Assembly: GCA_030715195.1 (NCBI GenBank)
Contig: JAUYVI010000008.1
Span: forward strand, 124,001-188,000
DNA: 64,000 nucleotides
Reading direction: 5' to 3'
DNA from: Dongia sedimenti
Lineage (GTDB): Bacteria; Pseudomonadota; Alphaproteobacteria; Dongiales; Dongiaceae
How positions within the stretch are numbered: the first letter of the stretch is position 1; each line of letters starts with the position of its first letter. Both the position numbers and the translations under genes were made by a program. The notes under the pieces are model-generated. The model made no database searches. It was not told the origin of the DNA and saw nothing but the letters and a program-made list of their open reading frames with translations. Below are positions 15,758 to 24,139 of this stretch, piece by piece.

Positions 15758-16699
15758 ATGACATTGCGAAGTGAATCGGGAGCGACGAAGCTTGCCACGC
15801 GTCCGGCCGAGCGTTCCGGTGCCGTCGCCGTCGCCGCGCTGGCCGATACCGGTCAGGCGATCGACTTTCGCAGCGCCGTCGCCGATTTCGGCATCCGCCT
15901 GTCGAGCAGCGGGCCGCGCAGGGTCGCCGAGCACGCCCATGACAACATCCAGATCTCGATCCCCCTAGGCGCGACCATTGCCAACGTCGCCTGGCGGGCG
16001 CGCGGCGGCGATTTGAAACACGCCTTGGCGCGCCGGGGGCATGCGCTGATCGTCCCGGCCCGGCAGCGCCACGCCGTGGCTTGGAAGAACCGGGCGCGCT
16101 TCGTGAACATCCACCTTTCCGCGGCGACGGCATCGGATGAGCGATACGGCTTCCTGCGCCGGATCGCCCGGCTCGGGGAAGCACATGTGGTTGAGGACCC
16201 GTTCCTCGCGCGCCTCGGCGAGATCATCGTGTTGCGGGCCGCCAAGCAGGCCGGCCTCGACGCCGCGGCGCTCGAGAGCTTCCGCATGATCGTCGAGACC
16301 CATGTGATGAATCCCTATGGCGCATCGCTGGCCGACGCCGCGCCGGTGCTGGCGGCCGCCGGCGACAAGGGCCTGTCAGCCCCGGCCCTGAAGAAGGTCA
16401 CCGCGGCAATCAGAGGCGACCTGGCGCGCGACTGGACGGTCGATGTGCTGGCGGGCACGGTCGGTCTCTCCGCCGGCCACTTCTCCCGCAGCTTCCGCCA
16501 CGCGACCGGCGCTTCGCCGCGGCAATGGCTGATCCAGCAGCGCATCGATGCGGCGATCGACCGGCTGCTGATGACCCGCGATCCCCTTTCTGAAATCGCC
16601 ATCGCCTGCGGGTTTGCCGAGCAGGCGCATTTCACCCGGACCTTCACGCGCCTGGTCGGCACCAGTCCGGGTGCATGGCGGCGGCGCCACCAGCCGTAG
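15758..16699 (+). CDS. AraC-family transcriptional regulator
   Basis: A 313-aa regulator. Residues ~40-130 form a cupin-like sensor region (HDNIQISIPLGATIANVAW). The C-terminal ~100 residues carry two helix-turn-helix motifs: DWTVDVLAGTVGLSAGHFSR and LSEIAIACGFAEQAHFTRTF, with the family hallmark G-x-S-P-x-x-W-R-R at the end (GTSPGAWRRRH). It is followed 109 bases later on the same strand by the isochorismatase-XapX-amidohydrolase group and is the natural candidate to control it. The ATG at 15758 follows GAGGATG-type purines. The ligand is unknown. Confidence 0.88.
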   Translation: MTLRSESGATKLATRPAERSGAVAVAALADTGQAIDFRSAVADFGIRLSSSGPRRVAEHAHDNIQISIPLGATIANVAWRARGGDLKHALARRGHALIVPARQRHAVAWKNRARFVNIHLSAATASDERYGFLRRIARLGEAHVVEDPFLARLGEIIVLRAAKQAGLDAAALESFRMIVETHVMNPYGASLADAAPVLAAAGDKGLSAPALKKVTAAIRGDLARDWTVDVLAGTVGLSAGHFSRSFRHATGASPRQWLIQQRIDAAIDRLLMTRDPLSEIAIACGFAEQAHFTRTFTRLVGTSPGAWRRRHQP

Positions 16700-16807
16700 G
16701 CCGCCGTCGGCGCAGCTTTCGTCAAAATTCATCAGAGTTTGGCAAGCCGGGTCGGCGGCCCGTTGCTAGACTCTTGCCGTGTTTCTTTTCGAACAGAGGA
16801 GAGTGCC

Positions 16808-17494
16808 GTGAGCCAATCGAAGCTCGAAGTCCTGACCCCGCAGAACTCGCAGATCATCTTCATCGACCAGCAGCCGCAGATGGCGTTCGGCGTGCAGTCG
16901 ATCGATCGCCAGGTGTTGAAGAACAACGTCGTCGGCCTCGCCAAGGCCGCCAAGATCTTCCAGATCCCCACCACCATCACCACGGTCGAGACCCAGAGCT
17001 TCTCGGGCTACACCTATCCCGAGCTGCTCGACGTGTTCCCGAACCAGAAGGTGCTGGAGCGCACCTCGATGAATTCCTGGGACGACCAGAAGGTGCGCGA
17101 TGCGCTCAAGGCCAACGGGCGCAAGAAGGTCGTGGTCTCCGGCCTCTGGACCGAGGTCTGCAACACCACCTTCGCGCTCTGCGCGATGCTGGAAGGCGGC
17201 TACGAGATCTACATGGTGGCCGATGCCTCGGGCGGTACCTCGAAGGACGCGCACGACTATGCGATGCAGCGCATGGTCCAGGCCGGCGTCGTGCCGATGA
17301 CCTGGCAGCAGGTGCTGCTGGAATGGCAGCGCGACTGGGCGCGCAAGGACACCTACGACGCGGTCGTCGGCTTGGTGAAAGAGCATTCCGGCGCTTACGG
17401 CATGGGCGTCGATTACGCCTATACGATGGTCCACAAGGCGCCGCAGCGCACCCAGACGCCGCACGAAGCGCTGGCACCCGTGAAGGCAAGCTGA
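16808..17494 (+). CDS. Isochorismatase-family hydrolase (YcaC-like)
   Basis: A 228-aa cysteine hydrolase fold protein. FIDQQPQMAFGVQS provides the catalytic Asp, KVVVSGLWTEVCNTTFALCA contains the conserved G-x-x-T-x-x-C-x-x-x-T segment with the nucleophilic Cys, and the Lys comes from the KNN/RTSMNSW region. The YcaC-like group includes hydrolases of unknown substrate; isochorismate cleavage itself is not implied. The start is GTG at 16808, preceded by GAGGAG at 6-base spacing; the in-frame ATG at 16739 would add residues with no homology. It is followed by XapX and amidohydrolase genes in one probable operon. Confidence 0.85.
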   Translation: MSQSKLEVLTPQNSQIIFIDQQPQMAFGVQSIDRQVLKNNVVGLAKAAKIFQIPTTITTVETQSFSGYTYPELLDVFPNQKVLERTSMNSWDDQKVRDALKANGRKKVVVSGLWTEVCNTTFALCAMLEGGYEIYMVADASGGTSKDAHDYAMQRMVQAGVVPMTWQQVLLEWQRDWARKDTYDAVVGLVKEHSGAYGMGVDYAYTMVHKAPQRTQTPHEALAPVKAS

Positions 17495-17523
17495 GCGCAA
17501 CCGACATGTGGGAGCTGGCACTC

Positions 17524-17784
17524 ATGAAGCCTTACCTGCTTTCCCTGGGTGCCGGCCTCCTGGTCGGCATCGTCTACAGCCTGCTCAACGTACGCTCGCC
17601 GGCGCCGCCGGTGATCGCGCTGGTGGGGCTGCTCGGCATCCTGGCCGGCGAGCAGATCGTGCCGTTGGCCAAGCGGCTGTTCTCCGACCAGCCGGTCACC
17701 ACCGGCTGGCTGAAGCAGGAATGCGTGCCGCACGTGCTGGGCACGCTGCCGGTCGGGGAATCGAAGGAAAAGGACCAGGCATGA
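17524..17784 (+). CDS. XapX-domain small membrane protein
   Basis: An 86-aa protein with two membrane helices: YLLSLGAGLLVGIVYSLLNV, then SPAPPVIALVGLLGILAGEQ. The GLLVG-x2-Y-x6-RSPAPP-x5-GLLG-x3-GEQ pattern is the XapX domain, a short family often placed beside isochorismatase-like hydrolases. The ATG at 17524 follows GGAGCTGGC; the stop overlaps the ATG of the amidohydrolase gene (ATGA), so translation is probably coupled. Function unknown; membrane location is clear from the sequence. Confidence 0.83.
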   Translation: MKPYLLSLGAGLLVGIVYSLLNVRSPAPPVIALVGLLGILAGEQIVPLAKRLFSDQPVTTGWLKQECVPHVLGTLPVGESKEKDQA

Positions 17785-19643
17785 CGGATCTCATCCTCAC
17801 CAACGGCAAGTTCACCACACTCGATCGCAGCAAGCCGCAAGCCAGCGCGGTGGCGATCGCGGGCGGAAAGTTCACCGCCGTCGGTGAGGCGCGCGACGTC
17901 ATGCCGCTCGTCGGCACGCAGACCAAGGTCATCGATCTCAAGGGCCGGCGCGCCCTGCCCGGCCTGATCGACAACCATCTGCACATCATCCGCGGCGGCT
18001 TGAACTTCAACATGGAGCTGCGCTGGGACGGCGTGCGCTCGCTGGCCGATGCGATGGCGATGCTGAAGCGGCAGGTGGCCGTGACCCCGCCGCCGCAATG
18101 GGTGCGCGTGGTCGGCGGCTTCACCGAACATCAATTCGCCGAGAAGCGTCTGCCCACCATCGACGAGATCAACGCGGTCGCGCCCGACACGCCGGTCTTC
18201 CTGCTGCACCTCTACGACCGCGCGCTGCTGAACGGCGCCGCCTTGCGGGCGGTCGGCTACACCAAGGACACGCCGAACCCGCCGGGCGGCGAGATCGTGC
18301 GTGACGCCGCCGGCAATCCGACCGGATTGCTGCTGGCCAAGCCGAATGCCGGCATCCTCTATGCGACGCTCGCCAAGGGGCCGAAGCTGCCATTCGACTA
18401 TCAGGTCAACTCGACCCGCCATTTCATGCGCGAGCTGAACCGCCTGGGCCTGACCGGGGCGATCGATGCCGGCGGTGGATTCCAGAATTATCCGGATGAC
18501 TACGCGGTCATCCAGAAGCTCGCCGATGACGGCCAGCTCACCATCCGCCTCGCCTACAACCTGTTCACCCAGAAGCCGAAGGGCGAGAAAGAGGATTTCC
18601 TCAACTGGACCGCGACCTCGAAGTACAAGCAGGGCGACGACTATTTCCGCCACAACGGCGCCGGCGAGATGCTGGTCTTCTCCGCCGCCGACTTCGAGGA
18701 CTTCCGCCAGCCGCGTCCCGACATGCCGCCGGAGATGGAAGGCGAGCTCGAAGGCGTCATCCGGATTCTGGCCGAGAACCGCTGGCCCTGGCGCCTGCAC
18801 GCGACCTATGACGAGACGATCGCGCGGGCGCTCGACGTCTATGAGAAGGTCAACCGCGATATCCCGCTCGCCGGGTTGAACTGGTTCTTCGACCACGCCG
18901 AGACCATCTCCGACCGGTCGATCGACCGGATCTCGGCGCTGGGCGGCGGCGTCGCCGTGCAGCACCGCATGGCCTATCAGGGCGAATACTTCGTCGAGCG
19001 CTATGGCGCCCGCGCCGCCGAAGCCACGCCGCCGGTGAAGAAGATGCTGGAGCGCGGCTTGAAGATCTCGGCGGGAACCGACGCGACGCGCGTCGCCTCC
19101 TACAATCCCTGGGTCTCGCTGAGCTGGCTGGTCACCGGCAAGACCGTCGGCGGCCTCAAGATCTATCCCCGCGCCCATTGCCTGGACCGCGAGACGGCTT
19201 TGCGGATGTGGACCGAGAATGTCACCTGGTTCTCCAACGAGCAGGGCAAGAAGGGCAACATCGCGGTCGGCCAGCTCGCCGATCTCATCGTGCCCGATCG
19301 CGACTACTTCTCCTGCGCGGAAGACGAGATCGCCGACACCACTTCGGCACTGACGGTGGTCGGCGGCAAGATCGTCTATGCCGCCGGGGACTTTGCGAAA
19401 CACGACAGCGCGCTGCCTCCGGCGATGCCGGATTGGTCGCCGGTTCGCACCTTCAAGGGCTACGGTGCTTGGGGCAACAATGAGAACCAGGCCGTCGCGC
19501 GCATCGCCACGACGTCCTGCGGCTGCGCGCAGAGCTGCGGCGTCCACGGCCACGATCATGCCTCGGCCTGGTCGAGCGGCGTCCCGGCATCTGACTTGAA
19601 AAGTTTCTGGGGGGCGCTCGGCTGCGCCTGCTGGGCGGTCTGA
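17781..19643 (+). CDS. Amidohydrolase family protein (YtcJ-like) with a cysteine-rich C-terminal tail
   Basis: A 620-aa metal-dependent hydrolase. The N-terminal beta-sandwich (TDLILTNGKFTTLD) leads into the TIM barrel with LPGLIDNHLHI (metal-binding H-x-H). Other probable ligands are H in PWRLHATYDE, H in NWFFDHAE and D in ISAGTDATR. It ends in the QLADLIVPDRDYF segment typical of YtcJ/N-substituted formamide deformylase-like enzymes. The last ~60 residues add six cysteines and a HGHDH cluster (SCGCAQSCGVHGHDH, GALGCACW). With the preceding isochorismatase and XapX genes it probably degrades one small amide-type compound, under control of the AraC regulator upstream. Confidence 0.8.
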   Translation: MTDLILTNGKFTTLDRSKPQASAVAIAGGKFTAVGEARDVMPLVGTQTKVIDLKGRRALPGLIDNHLHIIRGGLNFNMELRWDGVRSLADAMAMLKRQVAVTPPPQWVRVVGGFTEHQFAEKRLPTIDEINAVAPDTPVFLLHLYDRALLNGAALRAVGYTKDTPNPPGGEIVRDAAGNPTGLLLAKPNAGILYATLAKGPKLPFDYQVNSTRHFMRELNRLGLTGAIDAGGGFQNYPDDYAVIQKLADDGQLTIRLAYNLFTQKPKGEKEDFLNWTATSKYKQGDDYFRHNGAGEMLVFSAADFEDFRQPRPDMPPEMEGELEGVIRILAENRWPWRLHATYDETIARALDVYEKVNRDIPLAGLNWFFDHAETISDRSIDRISALGGGVAVQHRMAYQGEYFVERYGARAAEATPPVKKMLERGLKISAGTDATRVASYNPWVSLSWLVTGKTVGGLKIYPRAHCLDRETALRMWTENVTWFSNEQGKKGNIAVGQLADLIVPDRDYFSCAEDEIADTTSALTVVGGKIVYAAGDFAKHDSALPPAMPDWSPVRTFKGYGAWGNNENQAVARIATTSCGCAQSCGVHGHDHASAWSSGVPASDLKSFWGALGCACWAV

Positions 19644-19663
19644 AACATGCTAGCCTCGACCGG

Positions 19664-20383
19664 ATGGCAGCACCAACCGTAGACCCAGCCCGCAACAAAT
19701 CGGCCGTCGGCGAAGGCGCTCTGCAAGCCTTCGTCGCCGGCTATGTCGATACCTGCGGCTTCATCGCGCTGTTCGGCCTGTTCACCGCGCACGTGACCGG
19801 CAACCTGGTTCTGATCGGCGCGGCGATCGTCGAGCATCGCGGCGGACTCTGGGGCAAGCTGATCGCCTTGCCGGTTTTCATCCTGGCGGTCGCCGCGAGC
19901 CGTTGGCTCAACATCGCGCTGGAGAACCGCGGCAAGAACTCCGCCGTGCCCTTGCTCGGGATCCAGATTCTGTTCTTGTGCGGCTTTCTCGGCGTCGGCC
20001 TGGCGGCGACACCGATCAGCGACTTCGACGCGCCGCTCGCCGTCCTGGCCGGCATGCTGGGCGTGACCGCCATGGCGGTCCAGAACACCACCTCGCGTAC
20101 GCTCTATGCAATGTACACGCCGACCACGGTGATGACCGGCAATGTCACCCAGGTGGTGATCGACCTGGTCGATCTCGGCAGCGGCCGCGGCACGCCGGAG
20201 GCGAAGGCGCGCGTGCGCAAGATGCTGCCCGCGATCCTAGCTTTCACCGCGGGCGCCCTGCTGAGCGCCGTCGCCTACACGCTGATTGGATTCTGGTGCC
20301 TGGTGGCGCCGATCGCCGCCCTCAGCCTGCTGTTCATCCGCGAGCTCCGACGCAAGACCCCGCCGGCCTTGCCCCGGTCCTGA
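19664..20383 (+). CDS. DUF1275 (YoaK-type) membrane protein
   Basis: A 239-aa protein with six or seven membrane helices. It carries the DUF1275 markers: AGYVDTCGFIALFGLFTAHV with TGNLV in the first segments, and GVTAMAVQNTTSRTLY plus TTVMTGNVTQ in the middle. The two TGN motifs are the most conserved features of the family. Its role is unknown; transport has been suggested. It follows the amidohydrolase by 20 bases, so it could be the last gene of that operon, and is 51 bases before pyrE. Confidence 0.83.
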   Translation: MAAPTVDPARNKSAVGEGALQAFVAGYVDTCGFIALFGLFTAHVTGNLVLIGAAIVEHRGGLWGKLIALPVFILAVAASRWLNIALENRGKNSAVPLLGIQILFLCGFLGVGLAATPISDFDAPLAVLAGMLGVTAMAVQNTTSRTLYAMYTPTTVMTGNVTQVVIDLVDLGSGRGTPEAKARVRKMLPAILAFTAGALLSAVAYTLIGFWCLVAPIAALSLLFIRELRRKTPPALPRS

Positions 20384-20434
20384 CCTCCCGCCATACTCCA
20401 GGCCCGTCATCCCTTGTCGCGGAGTCCCCAAGCC

Positions 20435-21121
20435 ATGGCGCTGCCCGTCTCGGCCGGCCCATCGGGTCCGGTTGTCGCCCGAATCCTGCTCGAAATCGAA
20501 GCGGTCCACCTTCGTCCCGACCAGCCATTCACCTTGACCTCGGGACGGGCCAGCCCGGTCTATATCGACTGCCGGAAGATCATTTCCTACCCGCGGGCGC
20601 GCCGGAAGGTGATCGAGCTGGCGGCCGAGTTGGTCGAGCGCGAGATCGGCTTCGAGAGCCTGGACGCCGTGGCCGGCGGCGAGACCGCGGGCATTCCTTA
20701 TGCCGCCTGGTTGTCCGACCGCTTGAACCTGCCGATGCTCTATGTGCGCAAGAAGCCCAAGGGCTTCGGTCGCGGCGCGCAGATCGAGGGCAACCTGCCG
20801 ATCGGCGCGCGCTGCCTGGTGATGGAAGACCTGGCGACGGCCGGCGGCTCGCTGGCCACCTTCGTCGATGCGGTGAAGCAGGCCGAGGCCAAGGTCGAGC
20901 ACGCGCTGGTCATCTTCCATTACGGCACCTTCCCGCAATCGACCGCGACCCTGGCCGAGCGCGGCGTGAAGCTGCACGGTCTTGCCACCTGGCGCGACGT
21001 CCTCGATGTGGCCAGCGCGAGCGGCCGGCTCGACGCCAAGGCGCAGGCCAGCGTCATCTCCTTCCTGGAAGATCCCGAGGCCTGGTCGCTCGCCCATGGC
21101 GGCAAGGTCGCCGCCACGTGA
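20435..21121 (+). CDS. pyrE: Orotate phosphoribosyltransferase
   Basis: A 228-aa type I phosphoribosyltransferase. FTLTSGRASPVYIDCRKIIS is the OPRTase N-terminal signature and CLVMEDLATAGGS the PRPP-binding loop (V-x-x-D-x-x-T-x-G-G-S type). YVRKKPKGFGRGAQIEG supplies the flexible catalytic loop with its Lys residues. It converts orotate plus PRPP to OMP in pyrimidine synthesis. The start is the ATG at 20435, ten bases after GGAG. Its stop overlaps the GTG of a class V aminotransferase gene (GTGA), an unusual partner for pyrE. Confidence 0.9.
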   Translation: MALPVSAGPSGPVVARILLEIEAVHLRPDQPFTLTSGRASPVYIDCRKIISYPRARRKVIELAAELVEREIGFESLDAVAGGETAGIPYAAWLSDRLNLPMLYVRKKPKGFGRGAQIEGNLPIGARCLVMEDLATAGGSLATFVDAVKQAEAKVEHALVIFHYGTFPQSTATLAERGVKLHGLATWRDVLDVASASGRLDAKAQASVISFLEDPEAWSLAHGGKVAAT

Positions 21122-22377
21122 ATCACCCTGTAAAGCCAAGCGCCCTCCCCGCGCTCGACATCGATTTCGTCCGCGCGCAGTTCCCGCCGCTGAAGGACGG
21201 TTGGGTGTTCCTGGAGAATGCCGGCGGCTCCTACGTGCCGCAGCAGGTGATCGACCGCACGGTCGAATACATGTCCGACAGCCAGGTCCAGCCGAACTGG
21301 GAGTTCGACGCCTCGCGCCGCGCCACCGAACGGATCAAGCGCGGCCTCCAATCGATGGCCGATTTCATCAATGCCGAGGTGAACGAGATCTTCCTCGGCC
21401 CCTCGACCACCATGAACGTCTTCATGATGGCGCAGGCTTTGGCGCCTTCGTTCACGCCCGGCGACGAGATCATCGTCACCGAGCAGGATCACGAGGCCAA
21501 TGTCGGCGCCTGGCGCCGCCTGGAAGCGCTCGGCCTGGTTATCAAGGAATGGCCGGTCGATCGCGAGACCGGTGCGCTGGTGCCCGACGGCTTGCAGAAG
21601 CTGCTCACCGACCGCACCCGGCTGGTCGCGATGACGCATTGCTCCAACGTCTGCTCCATCGTCCACGACCTGCCGACCATCGTGCGGCAGATCCACGATG
21701 CCGGCGCCCTCGCCTTCATCGACGGCACCGCCTTTGCGCCGCATTTCGCGATCGACGTGAAGGCGCTCGACGTCGATTTCTACGTGTTCAGCCTCTACAA
21801 GGTGTGCGGGCCGCATCAGAGCGTGCTCTACGGCAAACGCGCCTTACTGGAGCGCGCCAAAGCGCAGAACCACTTCTTCATCGGCGACGAGAGCATCACC
21901 TACAAGTTCCTGCCCGGCGGGCCGAACCACGAGCACGCCGCGGCGACGGTCGGCACCGCCGATTATTTCGACGCGCTCTACCGCGCGCATTTCCAGCAGC
22001 CGGAGAACGCCTTCCACACCCGCGTCGCGCGCGTCTATGAAGTCATCGGCGCGCATGAAGCGGCCCTGGCCGCACGCGTCGAGGATTTTCTGCGCAGCAA
22101 GAAGGATGTCCGCATCCTCGGCCGCGTGCCGTCGCGCGACGGCCGCCTCGCGCCGGTGATCGGCTTCTGGCGGGCGGGCCAATCCTCCACCGAGATCGCA
22201 ACCAAGCTGCATCGCCACAAGATCGCCATCGGCAACGGCGATTTCTGGGCGCGGCGCTGCATCACGGCCTTGGGTCTCAAGCCGGAAGACGGCGTCGTGC
22301 GCGTCGGCATCGCGCATTACAACAGCGCGGAGGACATCGACCGGTTGATCGACGCATTGGATCAGGCACTTGGCTGA
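21118..22377 (+). CDS. Class V PLP-dependent aminotransferase (cysteine desulfurase-like)
   Basis: A 419-aa fold-type I PLP enzyme. FLENAGGSYVPQQVIDRTVE is the N-terminal substrate loop, EQDHEANVGAWRRLE and THCSNVCSIVHDL match the cysteine desulfurase/isopenicillin epimerase layout, the PLP phosphate Asp lies in AFIDGTAFAPH, and the Schiff-base Lys is in FSLYKVCGPHQ. The mobile-loop Cys of true desulfurases is not evident, so another class V reaction is likely. Translation probably starts at a GTG that overlaps the pyrE stop by four bases. Confidence 0.8.
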   Translation: MNHPVKPSALPALDIDFVRAQFPPLKDGWVFLENAGGSYVPQQVIDRTVEYMSDSQVQPNWEFDASRRATERIKRGLQSMADFINAEVNEIFLGPSTTMNVFMMAQALAPSFTPGDEIIVTEQDHEANVGAWRRLEALGLVIKEWPVDRETGALVPDGLQKLLTDRTRLVAMTHCSNVCSIVHDLPTIVRQIHDAGALAFIDGTAFAPHFAIDVKALDVDFYVFSLYKVCGPHQSVLYGKRALLERAKAQNHFFIGDESITYKFLPGGPNHEHAAATVGTADYFDALYRAHFQQPENAFHTRVARVYEVIGAHEAALAARVEDFLRSKKDVRILGRVPSRDGRLAPVIGFWRAGQSSTEIATKLHRHKIAIGNGDFWARRCITALGLKPEDGVVRVGIAHYNSAEDIDRLIDALDQALG

Positions 22378-22551
22378 AGCCACATTTGCCTAAAATGCGG
22401 TTCGTGCGTCTGGATACACCATGATGGTGGTTTGACGCACCTCAATCCGCGCCAATGCCGTGCCGGCCAGAGACGCATTTGAAGACTCGTGGCATTCTGA
22501 GATCACTCGATCGTATCGAGGCTTGGCTTGTTATTGAAACGAGGGATCATC

Positions 22552-23169
22552 ATGCGCCGGCGCAAACCAGCCGAACGCTTCCGCCCCATTTTGAAGTCTT
22601 CCGCGATCGCCGTCGCCGCCAGTATCGACGACGTGTCGGACGGCTCTGACTTCCGCTTCCTGCTGGTGCGTTATCCCGACGGCTGGGTCTTCACGGGCAC
22701 CGACGACCATCGGCTCGACGGCAAGGTCGAAACCGTCACCATCGAGCGGCGCCACCCGGACGGCATCCCGAGTGGCCGCTATCTGCGCGTACCGATCGAT
22801 CCCGTGGTCGATCCCTGGGGCCGCGTGGCGATCGATATCGCCTTTGACACGCCGGACGGGGTCCAGCACGCCGAGCTCACCATCCAGACCCGCGACGACA
22901 CCGCGGCGGCGCGGGATGCAAGCGACGAGGGCGGGCCCGAGGCCATCCACATCACCGGCGGATCGGTGCTGGCGCAGACCGCCGCCGCCGCGGTGTTCTT
23001 CATCGAGGGCAATCCCGGCGACGTGCTCGATCTCAGCGACGACCGGAGCGGCCGCTGGATCGCCGGCGACAGCGACGGGACCCATACGCTTTACATGCGG
23101 CACGACACCGCCGGCAAGCGCACCGCGACGCTCGCCGTGAGGAACGGCGTCGCCGTCAGCATGAAGTAG
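22552..23169 (+). CDS. Hypothetical protein, beta-rich
   Basis: A 205-aa protein, acidic and rich in Asp, Thr and Val, with no signal peptide or membrane segment. It opens with a basic MRRRKPAERFRP. A hydrophobic patch, SVLAQTAAAAVFFIEG, lies in the middle. I do not recognise a family. The ATG at 22552 is one of two close in-frame starts (the other is TTG-type sequence at 22528). Codon use resembles neighbouring genes and the frame ends 2 bases before the convergent dapB stop, which supports it as a real gene. Confidence 0.55.
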   Translation: MRRRKPAERFRPILKSSAIAVAASIDDVSDGSDFRFLLVRYPDGWVFTGTDDHRLDGKVETVTIERRHPDGIPSGRYLRVPIDPVVDPWGRVAIDIAFDTPDGVQHAELTIQTRDDTAAARDASDEGGPEAIHITGGSVLAQTAAAAVFFIEGNPGDVLDLSDDRSGRWIAGDSDGTHTLYMRHDTAGKRTATLAVRNGVAVSMK

Positions 23170-23171
23170 GC

Positions 23172-23978
23172 TCAGGCCTTCTTCGCCTCGGCCGGCAGCG
23201 TTCCGAACAGCAGATTGTCCAGCCCGCGCACCAAGCCCTTCAGCGCCACCACGCGGCGCGCCGCCAGCAGGGTGCCGCCGACATAGGGTTCGGCGGAGCT
23301 GCCGGCCTCGTGCCGGATCTGCAGCCGCTCCCCGTTCATCGCGAAGATCGTCTCGACCGCCAGCACATAGCTCGGCAGGCGGATCGAATGGACGCGGCCG
23401 CCGCCGACATCGGCGCCGCGCGCTTCCTTCGGCCCAATGATCTTGTCGATCGGCACGCCGGGCACGCTCGGCTGGATTCGCCCCAGCCGTTCGGCCAGTT
23501 CCTGCGCCGTGCCCGAGGGCACGTCCGGCTTGGTCGATTTCGCATAGTCGAGAATCTCGTAGTCGGGCACCTGCTCGGCCGCCAGCAGCGAGAACCGGGT
23601 CATCAGGCAAGCGGTCAGGGAGAAATTGCCGCTGGCGACCACGCCCAGCCCCTGCTTGTCGGCCTTGGCGGAAATCTCGCCGTAATCCCCGGCGCTCATG
23701 CCGGACGTGCCGACCACGACGGCAACCCCCATGTCGAGCGCGGTCAGGACGTTGGCCTTCACCGCGGAAGGATGGGTGTAGTCGATATAGACATCGGCGT
23801 TGGTTGCCGACAGAGCATCCGCGACCGAGGCCGCGACCTTGACCCCGCCGATCTCCTGTCCCGCTGCCTTGCGCGCGACCGCGCCGGCCAGCTCCAGATC
23901 CGCCGCCGCGCGGACGCCATTGACCAGGGCCGAACCGGTCCAGCCGGTTGCCCCGCCGATGCAGATGCGCAAACCCAT
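23172..23978 (-). CDS. dapB: 4-hydroxy-tetrahydrodipicolinate reductase (DapB) family
   Basis: A 268-aa enzyme of lysine/diaminopimelate synthesis. ICIGGATGWTGSALVNGV is the N-terminal NAD(P) site (GGATGxTG instead of the common GxxGRMG), VVVGTSGMS the G-T-T/S-G motif, and ILDYAKSTKPDVPSGTA the C-terminal domain with the K-x-D-x-P-S-G-T-A signature for substrate binding. In typical DapB the two catalytic His residues precede this Lys (E-x-H-H); here the corresponding stretch reads YEILDYAKSTK, so the family is clear but a diverged substrate (a DapB-like paralogue) must be kept in mind. Divergent from the aminotransferase-hemA operon. Confidence 0.72.
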   Translation of the reverse strand: MGLRICIGGATGWTGSALVNGVRAAADLELAGAVARKAAGQEIGGVKVAASVADALSATNADVYIDYTHPSAVKANVLTALDMGVAVVVGTSGMSAGDYGEISAKADKQGLGVVASGNFSLTACLMTRFSLLAAEQVPDYEILDYAKSTKPDVPSGTAQELAERLGRIQPSVPGVPIDKIIGPKEARGADVGGGRVHSIRLPSYVLAVETIFAMNGERLQIRHEAGSSAEPYVGGTLLAARRVVALKGLVRGLDNLLFGTLPAEAKKA

Positions 23979-24033
23979 GATTTCCCCTTAAACTCAATCT
24001 GTTGCGACCGATTGTCTGGCCACAATCCCGCCT

Positions 24034-24062
24034 TTGACTTAGGTCATTGGCGATAGGATATT
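24034..24062 (+). promoter_or_regulatory. Candidate promoter with FNR/FixK-like box upstream of the aminotransferase-hemA operon
   Basis: TTGACT at 24034-24039 and GATATT at 24057-24062 are separated by 17 bases, a plausible sigma-70 promoter about 70 bases before the ATG. The -35 also belongs to TTGAC-TTAG-GTCAT (24034-24047), one base short of the dyad TTGAC-N4-GTCAA, close to FNR/FixK sites. Alphaproteobacterial hemA genes are often oxygen-regulated by such proteins. Both readings are inferences from motif match only. Confidence 0.4.
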
Positions 24063-24139
24063 ACCGAGCCTTAATGATGGCTAGGCTGTTGAGGCACACG
24101 TTCGCCGCGCCGGGCCGCGCAAAAGGAATACCTGCCCCC

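Noticed and set aside
17574-19559. Very long open frame (661 codons) on the reverse strand
   Set aside because: It lies antisense to the amidohydrolase and XapX genes, has Arg/Gly/Asp-rich composition without domains, and arises from GC-biased third positions.
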